Below are positions 20,233 to 27,650 of a stretch of 43,151 nucleotides of DNA, piece by piece. Made by a program: the position numbers and the translations under genes. The notes below the pieces were generated by a model. That model searched no databases and was not told where the DNA came from. It saw only the letters and a list, made by a program, of their open reading frames with translations. The DNA is from Candidatus Aminicenantes bacterium JdFR-78 (GTDB lineage: Bacteria; Acidobacteriota; Aminicenantia; JdFR-78). The DNA is taken from positions 72,839 to 115,989 of the forward strand of contig MTON01000003.1 of the NCBI GenBank assembly GCA_002010665.1, read 5' to 3'. Numbering within the stretch: the stretch's first letter is position 1; each line of letters starts with the position of its first letter.

Positions 20233-20594
20233 AAATTACTCCTTTTTATTATCAAAAATCTATTTTATAAGCAAGAATTTTGAAAGCTTTTAAAGGAGGG
20301 AGAATAAATACTCTTTTAAAGATTGAATTTCCAAAAAGATTTCCTTTTTCTTAAGTTCTTGTTGGAGACTCCAAGAAAGATTATTTTATTTACCCCTTTT
20401 AGATCTGCTTGTTGCTAATCAAATAAGAGCTTAAATACATTTTTAAGAGGAGATTATCCTTGTTTCATGTCATGTACTTCTTGAAAAAGTGATAGACCAT
20501 CAATTGCAGGAAATTATAAATATCAAATTTTGACATTGACTTAGAAATTTAAAATGAAATATTTTTAAACAAAAATTTTATTTAGGAAGTCAGC
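20233..20594. other. intergenic, divergent promoters likely
   Basis: This 362-base gap separates the leftward lipid operon from the rightward RiPP-like locus. An AAAGGAG ribosome site serves the leftward gene, and TTGCTT and TAATAA 17 bases apart on the minus strand could be its promoter. On the plus strand, TTGACT (20536-20541) and TATTTT (20560-20565) are 18 bases apart and could serve the precursor gene. I see no gene, long repeat or RNA here. Confidence 0.4.
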
Positions 20595-20744
20595 ATGTTT
20601 GAAATTCTTTACAGCTTGGAGAGAGAAACAGCAAAAAACGAATTGGGTCCATCAATTGGAGTCGAACCGTGCATTAAGTTGTATTATGGTTTTATTGTCC
20701 CATGTTGGTATTGTATTGTGACTGGAGGATGCTCCGCCGCTTGA
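20595..20744 (+). CDS. putative RiPP precursor peptide, 49 aa
   Basis: Short ORF starting at an ATG with AGGAAG seven bases upstream. The first 25 residues are leader-like with charged residues (E-R-E-T-A-K-N-E). The rest is Cys-rich and hydrophobic: C26, then C37-x2-C40 and C46 in P-C-W-Y-C-I-V-T-G-G-C, ending S-A-A. A perfect hairpin follows 13 bases after the stop, then a PqqD-like remnant and a radical SAM/SPASM maturase remnant on the same strand. Size, composition and neighbours fit a ribosomally made, post-translationally modified peptide precursor. No homologue is known to me. As the maturase is broken, the locus may be inactive unless another maturase acts in trans. Confidence 0.6.
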   Translation: MFEILYSLERETAKNELGPSIGVEPCIKLYYGFIVPCWYCIVTGGCSAA

Positions 20745-20757
20745 AGATTTGATTGAC

Positions 20758-20784
20758 AAAGGGGGATTTTTTTTCTCCCCCTTT
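20758..20784 (+). terminator. hairpin between precursor and maturase remnant
   Basis: AAAGGGGGA (20758-20766) pairs perfectly with TCCCCCTTT (20776-20784), a nine-base stem with a T-rich nine-base loop, followed by a pyrimidine tract. It could end the precursor transcript or act as an attenuator so that less maturase than precursor is made, an arrangement common in RiPP loci. Confidence 0.65.
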
Positions 20785-20816
20785 CTTTTCTTTGGTGGTC
20801 AAAAAACATTAAATTT

Positions 20817-21893
20817 TTGGAGAAGAATGATAAGGCAATTATTATAAATTTAGAAACTAAAGAGTTTATAAAAATAAAACGTGATGGTCTGGAATTTTTG
20901 AATAAAGCGAGTAAAAAAGTATTAAAACATTGAAAAAAGAAATAAATAATAGAGCAGAGCAGGCTCAGTTTATCAGACTAATCAAATATTTGAAGAAAAG
21001 AAAGTATATTCTTCACTCACCAAATAGCCCACAAAAGAAAAAATATACAGATTTTCCTAAAATGGCGTATTACGAAGCTTCTGAAAGATGTAATTTGAAT
21101 TGTCAATTCTATTATGCTAATCCCAAAATACAAAGCCCTCCCTATCAAGGAAATACTTTTTTTATCCAAACGAATTATAGACAAATTATATGAGTTAAAT
21201 ATAGACTATATCCAGGTAAGCATAGAATCTTATGAAGAAAGAACTCATGACGCTTTAAGAGGTAAAGGAAATTTTAAAAAGTGCTTGAAAGCAATTGAAT
21301 ATCCAAAAGATGCAGGGTTTACAAAGGAACAATTGTATATTACTGTGACGATCACTAAACTTAATGAGAATGCTTTAACAAGATTTTCAGAATTTGCCAA
21401 AAAGTTAGGAGTAAAGTCAAGTTTTAGCTTTTTCCAGCCAGTTGGTAGAGCTTTTAAAAATGAGAAATGTGCTTTAGGGAGGAAAAAACTTCTGAGATTT
21501 TTCTATGAAAGTATAAAAAAGGGAGTAATGGTAGAACTTAATGAAAGTTGTCTGAGTGTTCCGAATCTAAGAGTAACAAATGAAATAGTTCCTTCCATCA
21601 AAAATCATTGTGGAATGGTAATAAAAACTCTTGGAGTTAAGGAAAATGGAGACATAGTTCCTTGTCATCTATTCTTTTCTTCAAAAGAATTTGTTTTAGG
21701 GAATATTTTAAATGAGGGAATAATTAAAAAACTTGTGCATTTTTTGAATACTTTGCCAACAATAGATGAAATTGAAGAATGTAATAAATGTGATATTAGA
21801 TACTTTTGCGGAAATGGTTGTTGGGCAAGTGTATATTGGCGCCATGGGCACTTCAAAGGGAGAAACCCTTATTGCAGAGCTCTTTATGATTAG
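20817..21893 (+). pseudogene. decayed radical SAM/SPASM peptide maturase with N-terminal PqqD-like segment
   Basis: The remnants of one maturase are spread over three frames. At 20817-20933 a 38-codon piece (D-K-A-I-I-I-N-L-E-T, then D-G-L-E-F-L) looks like a PqqD/RRE peptide-recognition segment. From 20930 the frame gives a linker and the radical SAM motif C-N-L-N-C-Q-F-Y-Y-A-N-P, in which the third cluster cysteine is Tyr. After about 21140 the homology moves to the frame of 21114-21893, and the early barrel strands, including the G-G-E-P segment, are missing. The C-terminal half is well kept: a full SPASM pattern with C-x12-G-x4-C, then C-x2-C-x5-C-x3-C and a final C. A missing Cys, frameshifts and an internal deletion make activity unlikely. 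Confidence 0.8.
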
Positions 21894-22022
21894 TTTTCCT
21901 CTATAATATGGAATTTAGGAGAAGAAAATGAAGCACAGAAAATTTATCTCTCCCTTCAAAAAATGGTGAGTTCTTTATGATGTGAACAGACATGGGTAAA
22001 AAAGGGATAAAACTACCAACAT

Positions 22023-22561
22023 TTATTTTTCTTGTACTATTATGCTATCAAAATATTTTAGTTGAATTAACCATAATTGTGAAAGTATCCAATCAACCAT
22101 CAAGAAAGAAGGTCTCGGTTCCTCTCCTGCTGTGGCTCTGTAACTACTCCACTTCCACTCTTCTGGTCTCTTTACTAATCCTGCTCTCACAGGATTTAAA
22201 ACTACATAACGACATAATGTTAAAAAATAATCTCCTTCTCTACAAGTAATGCTTTGAGTCTCCCTTGAAAAAGATGCCCAATACGCTCATGTCTTCGATT
22301 AAACCTCTGTGTATAGACATCATTTAACTGCCTCATCCCTCTTGATAAGTTACCTTCTAGACTCTCAATTATTAAATGATAATGATTTTCCATAAGACAA
22401 TATGCATGACAAAGCCAGTTGAATCTCTCCACTACTAAACTCAATACTTCAAGAAAATTCCTTTTATCTTCTTCATCAAGATAAATATTTTGTTTCGCAT
22501 TACCTCTGGAAGTAATATGATAAACTGCACCAGGAAATTCTATGCGCAATGGTTTTGCCAT
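22023..22561 (-). pseudogene. REP-associated tyrosine transposase (RAYT), frameshifted
   Basis: An IS200-like Y1 transposase of the REP-associated group, broken. The first 113 codons (22561 to 22220) carry F-P-G-A-V-Y-H-I-T-S-R-G-N and the His-x-His metal site in M-E-N-H-Y-H-L-I-I-E, then G-H-L-F-Q-G-R. Near 22228 a one-base deletion moves the frame; the shifted frame continues with L-C-R-Y-V-V-L-N-P-V-R-A-G-L-V and W-K-W-S-S-Y, the conserved second half, until homology fades and the frame stops at 22023. Such proteins mobilise REP palindromes and are usually single-copy domesticated genes; this one looks dead. Confidence 0.85.
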
Positions 22562-22631
22562 GAGATAATCCCAACAAATTTAATGTTATATTGCAAGACC
22601 TGACCCTATTACCTGATTACCCAAACATTCT

Positions 22632-22827
22632 AAAATTGTTGGTCTTTCTTTAAAAGAAGCAGATATTAGAAAAAAAATCTAATGTAATTGTAGTAGCTGT
22701 AAGAAAACCAGGAAAAGAAATCTCTTTTAATCCTGAATCAGAAATGAGAATTGGAGTGGGAGATACTTTACTAGTTCTCGGAAATGGAAAAGGAATCCAA
22801 GATTTTAAAACCAATTTTTTAAGTTAA
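22632..22827 (+). pseudogene. TrkA-C (RCK C-terminal) domain remnant
   Basis: A frameshifted fragment whose translation in two frames gives S-L-K-E-A-D-I-R-K-K followed by S-N-V-I-V-V-A-V-R-K-P-G-K-E-I, then G-V-G-D-T-L-L-V-L-G. This is the TrkA-C/RCK_C regulatory domain found at the end of potassium channels and uptake subunits. The rest of the gene is absent; the RAYT pseudogene lies directly upstream, so insertion and deletion may have removed it. Confidence 0.7.
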
Positions 22828-23031
22828 TATTTTGACTCTTATCGAAGAAAACAAAAGTTTATTCTTAGATTAAAAACCTAAATTTCTTTTTTTATTAAAA
22901 TTCTAAAACTTTAAAATTAATAATTTTTTGTTCACCAAATCTAATACTTAAAAGGCTAAATTCCCTTAAAATTTCTGTTAAATTCTAAAAATTAAATTCA
23001 GCCCTAATTGAATTAAAATAGAAATTCCTAA
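22828..23031. other. intergenic, AT-rich
   Basis: No gene, RNA or terminator-like hairpin is visible in these 204 bases, which lie beyond the 3' end of the leftward peptide/propeller cluster. Confidence 0.5.
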
Positions 23032-23274
23032 TTATCCAGGGAATTCCATACAAAATACTCTGTAATACCAATCTCCTCTCCAACACTCTATATAACATTC
23101 ATCAAACTCTATTAAATCACCACTACATGACCAACTTGGATTTGGGCAAAGAAGCTCTGCACAGCTAAGTTCATAATTATAGGAATATTCGATAAACAGA
23201 GACAAGAATGTCAAAATTCCTGTAATTAATGAGCAAATAATGAGGAATTTTTTAAAATATTTTTTTTGAAACAT
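23032..23274 (-). CDS. secreted six-Cys peptide A, 80 aa
   Basis: Small exported peptide. Residues 1-10 are basic and 11-30 form one hydrophobic segment (signal peptide or anchor). The exported part has six cysteines at 38, 43, 50, 60, 64 and 75. Peptide B next door has the same layout: C-x4-C-x5/6-C-x9-C-x3-C-x10/11-C. I chose the ATG at 23274, which has GGGAGG eight bases upstream; an ATG at 23295 overlaps peptide B and lacks one. It is the last gene of the cluster, 17 bases after peptide B. Three disulfides are likely in the exported form. Function unknown. Confidence 0.75.
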   Translation of the reverse strand: MFQKKYFKKFLIICSLITGILTFLSLFIEYSYNYELSCAELLCPNPSWSCSGDLIEFDECYIECWRGDWYYRVFCMEFPG

Positions 23275-23291
23275 TTTAATACCTCCCATAT

Positions 23292-23513
23292 TCATACTTT
23301 AATAGGGCATTGTATTTCTCTCCAGCCGACTCCGCTACTCCAGCAACGAATTGTACAGCCCTTTACTTCTATAACATCAGCAATACAGCCTCTAATATAT
23401 GGACAGGCCGTCCACATACAACTCCATTCAGCAGAAAAAATAAAGAAATTTAAAGAACCCATGAATATAAATGTAGCCATTACCAACAGAATGAATTTTT
23501 TGATTTTCCTCAT
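23292..23513 (-). CDS. secreted six-Cys peptide B, 73 aa
   Basis: Small exported peptide with a basic N-terminus (M-R-K-I-K-K), a hydrophobic segment at residues 7-26 and a plausible signal peptidase region around S-A-E. The mature part has cysteines at 32, 37, 43, 53, 57 and 69, matching peptide A in spacing although other residues differ, which points to a disulfide-held scaffold with variable surface. A GGAGG ribosome site lies seven bases upstream. It follows the propeller gene at 23550 by 36 bases and is probably co-transcribed. I know of no named family for it. Confidence 0.78.
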   Translation of the reverse strand: MRKIKKFILLVMATFIFMGSLNFFIFSAEWSCMWTACPYIRGCIADVIEVKGCTIRCWSSGVGWREIQCPIKV

Positions 23514-23549
23514 TTAAAACCTCCATTTTAAAAATTTTTAATAAAAAAA

Positions 23550-24638
23550 TTATACTTTTCTAATAGTAAATACTTCTATTTTTTCTTTAGGAAAACATCG
23601 TAAAATGTAAAATAATAATTGTCCATTACTTTCTTCTAACACAAAAAAATCCCTTATTAAATCTTGAGGCCCTGTTTCAGCCCAAAATACTTTTCTCAGT
23701 TGAAAATTGTTATCAAATTCCAAAATTTCAATTCGAGGATAAGTTATAAGAACATAAATTGCATTTTTTGTAGAATAAATATTTGTAATTGTCTCATAGA
23801 AACTCCTTACCCCTTTTATGAATTTTGATTTCATATTTATCTTGGATTTTTCATTTACATATTTATGTTTTAGTTTTATCTCTAATAGAAGCTTTCCGTC
23901 TTTTGAATATTTTCTTAAATAATCAAAACGGGTCCATGCAACTATTAATTCTTCATTAGGTGACATCGTTAATATAACATCATTGGGAGTATTATTTCCG
24001 AAATTAAGCCTCTTTCCAAAAGATCTCACCAATTCTCCTTTCATATTAAGAACTTCAATAAGAGGATATTGAGGGTCATAACTATGAGGATTTGTATATA
24101 TAAAACCATCCTTGTCAGCAACCATAGAGAAAATAGCTTTAAAACATTTAAAACCACCTAAATACTTTCCATCAGAATTAAAGATTTGAATTCTTCTATT
24201 CCCATCATCTTCAACAAATAAATGACCCTTTCCGTCAACACTTATTTCACTTGGCAACCAAAATTCCCCTGGTCCTTTTCCTTTTTTACCTATTTGTTTT
24301 AAAAATTTCCCATTTTTATCAAATTTTAGAACTCTGTGTCCAAATTGATTCAATACATAAATATTTTTATCTTTATCTATACACATCCAAAAAGCATTAT
24401 AAAAATATATTCCTTTCTCTTCTAATTCCTTAGACGGAAATGAAAATAATTTGCGTAATTTAATTGCACCTTTTGGCACAGGATATCGTTTCAAATCTTC
24501 TCTCCATTGTTTCATCCTTTTTTTTGCACCTTTTGTTAAATCGATCATTTGAGAATGGATTGAATTGAAATTTATTAATATAATTGAAAAAATACAGAAA
24601 GCGATTAAATAGTAAATATTCCTTTTCTTGAACATCAT
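23550..24638 (-). CDS. secreted six-bladed beta-propeller protein P1 (NHL-like)
   Basis: 362-residue exported protein. Residues 5-28 are a signal or anchor segment. The rest repeats an NHL-like blade pattern: D-K-x-x-N-I-Y-V-L, R-V-L-K-F-D-K-N-G-K-F-L-K-Q-I-G-K-K-G-K-G-P-G-E-F, then G-H-L-F-V-E-D-D-G-N-R-R-I-Q-I-F-N-S-D-G-K-Y-L, consistent with a six-bladed propeller of the 6-bladed beta-propeller family. It is a close paralogue of the gene at 24790, from tandem duplication. Such propellers usually bind peptides or other ligands; no catalytic motif is visible. An AGGAGG ribosome site precedes ATG-ATG at 24638. A leaderless peptide remnant lies just upstream. Confidence 0.85.
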   Translation of the reverse strand: MMFKKRNIYYLIAFCIFSIILINFNSIHSQMIDLTKGAKKRMKQWREDLKRYPVPKGAIKLRKLFSFPSKELEEKGIYFYNAFWMCIDKDKNIYVLNQFGHRVLKFDKNGKFLKQIGKKGKGPGEFWLPSEISVDGKGHLFVEDDGNRRIQIFNSDGKYLGGFKCFKAIFSMVADKDGFIYTNPHSYDPQYPLIEVLNMKGELVRSFGKRLNFGNNTPNDVILTMSPNEELIVAWTRFDYLRKYSKDGKLLLEIKLKHKYVNEKSKINMKSKFIKGVRSFYETITNIYSTKNAIYVLITYPRIEILEFDNNFQLRKVFWAETGPQDLIRDFFVLEESNGQLLFYILRCFPKEKIEVFTIRKV

Positions 24639-24641
24639 TAT

Positions 24642-24782
24642 TTAAAACCTCCTATTTTTAAATAAAAAATTATAAGGGCATGATATTTCTCCCTTGAGTT
24701 CTTTTACTATAGCAATAAATCTTCCACGATTATTTATACAAGATTTAACATCTGAACAAGATGAAATTACAAAACAACTCAT
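24642..24782 (-). pseudogene. leaderless remnant of a Cys-rich peptide gene
   Basis: A 46-codon ORF between the two propeller genes. It starts S-C-F-V-I-S-S-C-S-D-V-K-S-C, resembling S-C-M-W-T-A-C-P-Y-I-R-G-C of peptide B, and has E-I-S-C-P where peptide B has E-I-Q-C-P. The signal peptide is missing: upstream sequence runs straight into the 3' end of propeller P2. The two central cysteines are also missing. I read it as the mature part of a duplicated peptide gene whose leader was lost by deletion. Its end overlaps the ribosome site of the next propeller. Confidence 0.6.
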
Positions 24783-24789
24783 TTTAAAA

Positions 24790-25890
24790 TTACATTTTTT
24801 TCTTTGTTGAATTTGTAAATACTTCTATCTTATTTTCAGGAAAACATTGTAAAATATAAAATAACAATTGCCCATTGTCTTTCTCTAATACAAAAAAATC
24901 AAACCCTAAATATCGAGGAACTACATCAGCCCAAAATACATTTTCTAAATGAAAATTGTTATCAAATTTTAAAATTTCAATTCGAGGATAAGTTATAAGA
25001 ACATAAATTGCATTTTTTGTTGAATAAATATCTGTAATTGTTCGGTAGAGCCCCATCATCATGCTTTTAAATTTTGTCTCCATGTTAATTTTGGATTTTT
25101 CATTTACATATTTGTGTTTTAGTCTCGTTTCCAATAGTAGCTTTCCATCTTTTGAATATTTCCTTAAATAGTCAAAAGATTCCCATGCAACTATTAATTC
25201 CCCATTTGATGATATTGTCAATATAGCCTTACTATGAGCAAATGAGTAATTTCCAAAGTTAATTCTCTTGCCAAAAGATTTTACTAATTCTCCTTTCATA
25301 TTAAAAACTTCAATAAGAGGATATTGAGGATCAAAGCTTTGAGGGTTTGTATATATAAAACCATCTTTATCAACAACCATAGAGTAAATGGTTTTAAAAT
25401 ATCTAAAACTACTTAAATACTCTCCTTTAGAATTAAAAATTTGAATTCTTCTATTTATCACATCTCTGACATATAAATGACCTTTTCCATCCACATCTAT
25501 ATCCTTTGGACCTAAAAATTCTCCTGGTCCTTTTCCTTTTTTACCTATTTGTTTTAAAAATTTCCCATTTATATCAAATTTTAAAATTCTATGCTCAAGT
25601 TGACTTGATACATAAATATATTTGTCATTATCTACACATATGCGTAAGGCATTATATAAATATATTCCTTTCTCTTCTAATTCCTTAGATGGAAATGAGA
25701 ATAATTTGCGTAATTTAACTGCACCTTTTGGCACAGGATATCGTTTCAAATCTTCTTTCCATTTTTTAATTCTCTCTTTCACATCTTGCCTTAGATCTAC
25801 TACTTGAGAATTAGTTGAATTGAAATTTATTAGTATGATTAGAAAAATAAAAGAAGCAATTAAATAATAAATATTTTTCTTTTTAAACAT
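24790..25890 (-). CDS. secreted six-bladed beta-propeller protein P2 (NHL-like)
   Basis: 366-residue exported propeller, closely similar to P1 along its length (same R-Y-P-V-P-K-G-A and P-S-K-E-L-E-E-K-G-I-Y blocks, same G-K-K-G-K-G-P-G-E-F blade turn). A hydrophobic signal segment spans residues 8-24. The ATG overlaps the stop of the redoxin gene upstream (TAATG), so both are made from one message. The divergence between P1 and P2 is spread through loops, as expected after a moderately old tandem duplication. Confidence 0.85.
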   Translation of the reverse strand: MFKKKNIYYLIASFIFLIILINFNSTNSQVVDLRQDVKERIKKWKEDLKRYPVPKGAVKLRKLFSFPSKELEEKGIYLYNALRICVDNDKYIYVSSQLEHRILKFDINGKFLKQIGKKGKGPGEFLGPKDIDVDGKGHLYVRDVINRRIQIFNSKGEYLSSFRYFKTIYSMVVDKDGFIYTNPQSFDPQYPLIEVFNMKGELVKSFGKRINFGNYSFAHSKAILTISSNGELIVAWESFDYLRKYSKDGKLLLETRLKHKYVNEKSKINMETKFKSMMMGLYRTITDIYSTKNAIYVLITYPRIEILKFDNNFHLENVFWADVVPRYLGFDFFVLEKDNGQLLFYILQCFPENKIEVFTNSTKKKM

Positions 25891-26909
25891 TATTTACTAC
25901 CTCCCATTTTTTTATATAAAAAATCAAAAAAATCTTTAAAACATTGACAATTGGGTTCTGCTACTTTGATAATTTCTCCTTTTTTATTAACTAAAAAAAC
26001 TATATTTGTTAAATCAGATATTCTAAATTCTTTAATTAACTGATTCCATTTATGACTTAGATTCTCATCTGCGATAATAATTTTGAAATTTATTCTCAAT
26101 TGATTTTTAAGATTCTTAATATCTTGCTTTGTGAAAGTAGTGGGCAATATTGTTAGAAAAAAGAAGTTGCTATTATTTAATTTATGTAATTCATTTAATT
26201 TATTGATTATTTGACCACTTAAGCATGTCATACATATATCAATAAACATAGATATCACAAAATATTCAGCTTTTTCATTCATAATAATATCACTAATTTG
26301 CTTAAACCACTTAAAATTTTTAGTGTTTTCTCCTTCCTTAATAAAATAAGAAATTGAGAATTTTTTATTTTCTAAGATATTCATTAAGTATGGCTTAACC
26401 CCTTCTTCATAACCAACAATATTTATATTACTTTTAATTAATTTTCCTGTTTTATCAAAAATATAAAAGCTTTCACAACATTGAGAAGCACGAAAAATTC
26501 TCTTTAATTTTTCATAATCTTCTCTGACTACAAATATATTATTTCCAAACAATAAGAAATTTTTTAAAAATTTTTTAAAATCTTTCACGAATGCAATAAT
26601 TATAAAATTTTTATAATCATGATATTTAAAGTAAACTTTTTTTAATAATTCAATATCATTTGATGATATTGGATTTACAAATTGTATATAAATAAAATTT
26701 CCTATAAGATTATTTGACTTTATTTCGTTTCCATAAATATCCTTTACAGTAAATGTTGGTAGAAAAGTAATTTCTTTTAAAGTAGTAGATTTTAGTGCAA
26801 AAAGATTTAATTTTTCTTGTTTAAAGAATAACACTATTCCAAATAATATTATGAAAAATACTAAATGGAAGAGAAACTTTCTATCTTTAGCAATGTTTTT
26901 GCAAATCAT
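25890..26909 (-). CDS. membrane-anchored double thioredoxin-like protein
   Basis: 339-residue protein with one N-terminal anchor (residues 11-30) and two thioredoxin-fold halves facing outwards. The first half (about 45-185) starts F-T-V-K-D-I-Y-G-N-E-I like TlpA/AhpC proteins but has no CxxC in the expected place; C144-C145 come later, before F-Y-I-F-D-K-T-G. The second half (about 205-335) has C226-M-T-C229, a CxxC redox pair, and ends with N-C-Q-C (C321, C323). It is coupled to propeller P2. I infer a thiol-disulfide role on envelope or secreted proteins, possibly the Cys-rich peptides of the cluster. Confidence 0.72.
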   Translation of the reverse strand: MICKNIAKDRKFLFHLVFFIILFGIVLFFKQEKLNLFALKSTTLKEITFLPTFTVKDIYGNEIKSNNLIGNFIYIQFVNPISSNDIELLKKVYFKYHDYKNFIIIAFVKDFKKFLKNFLLFGNNIFVVREDYEKLKRIFRASQCCESFYIFDKTGKLIKSNINIVGYEEGVKPYLMNILENKKFSISYFIKEGENTKNFKWFKQISDIIMNEKAEYFVISMFIDICMTCLSGQIINKLNELHKLNNSNFFFLTILPTTFTKQDIKNLKNQLRINFKIIIADENLSHKWNQLIKEFRISDLTNIVFLVNKKGEIIKVAEPNCQCFKDFFDFLYKKMGGSK

Positions 26910-27002
26910 GTCTATCCTCCGAACCGAAGCTATCTCTTTGAAAAAATACTTTTAACTTCCATTATAGTTAATTCTCTTATAAGAAAATTTATTTATCAAA
27001 AA

Positions 27003-27060
27003 TCAGGAAGTCAAGAATTTTTTGTTAGTAAATTTTGGAAATTTGTTGGTAAATCTTTTT
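27003..27060 (-). other. short block resembling the 3' end of the AraC gene
   Basis: Read on the minus strand, this block encodes F-T-N-K-F-P-K-F-T-N-K-K-F-L-T-S-stop, resembling the end of the AraC-type gene (F-N-N-K-I-G-K-F-N-N-K-K-F-L-T-L-stop). The DNA identity (GTCAAGAATTTTTTGTTA) also carries the TTGAC that is a possible -35 box in both places. It may be the relic tail of a second AraC gene, or a shared promoter segment. The rest of the 207-base gap 26910-27116 shows nothing else. Confidence 0.4.
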
Positions 27061-27116
27061 ATAAAATTTATATAAAAAATGTGATTGTAAAATTTCAAGA
27101 AAATTATTAATAAATG

Positions 27117-27650
27117 CTATAGCGTATTCTGAATAAGTATTTTAAGTTTACTCTCGGTTTTCCAATTAGAAAGAGGACCTTCCACATAGTAAATTTGATT
27201 TTTATCATTTAAAAGTATTTTTATAGGAGTTTTTCTTATTCCAAAATTATAGCCCCAAGGGCTCTTTCCTGTAATATAAATTGGAAAATCCCATTTCATA
27301 TTTTTTATAAATTTCTCGACTAATTCTTTATATGGATGGCTTACTAATCCAAAACATTTCACATTTTTCATTTCACATAAATTCGCTAAATAAGAAATCT
27401 CCTCCAAGCAGTAAGGACAATCTTCCGGTGAAAAAATAATAACTAAAGTCCATTTAGATTTGTTGTTCATTAAATGCTTTAATAAATATGTTGATAGAAT
27501 TTGTTTTATTTTGGGATAATTTATATCTAAGCTCTTGTATTTATCATATTTCCTAAGTTTTTCTCTTAATTTATAATTTTGGAATGTAAGAAAAATACTT
27601 AATAAGATAATCAGAATCAAAATTATTAAATAAAATGCTTTATTTTTCAT
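27117..27650 (-). CDS. membrane-anchored thioredoxin-like protein with CPYC motif
   Basis: 177-residue redoxin. Residues 5-23 form a membrane anchor; a short basic linker follows, then a thioredoxin-like domain with I-F-S-P-E-D-C-P-Y-C-L-E-E (C78, C81), a CPYC centre as in glutaredoxins, and a cis-Pro region R-K-T-P-I-K-I-L-L. It overlaps the end of propeller P3 by four bases (ATGA type), so the pair is translationally coupled. It may donate or remove electrons from disulfides of secreted proteins. Confidence 0.78.
   Translation of the reverse strand: MKNKAFYLIILILIILLSIFLTFQNYKLREKLRKYDKYKSLDINYPKIKQILSTYLLKHLMNNKSKWTLVIIFSPEDCPYCLEEISYLANLCEMKNVKCFGLVSHPYKELVEKFIKNMKWDFPIYITGKSPWGYNFGIRKTPIKILLNDKNQIYYVEGPLSNWKTESKLKILIQNTL

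Noticed and set aside
20930-21193. Stand-alone small radical SAM gene
   Set aside because: It ends just after the Cys motif, lacks the third Cys, and its homology continues in another frame; it is part of one broken gene.
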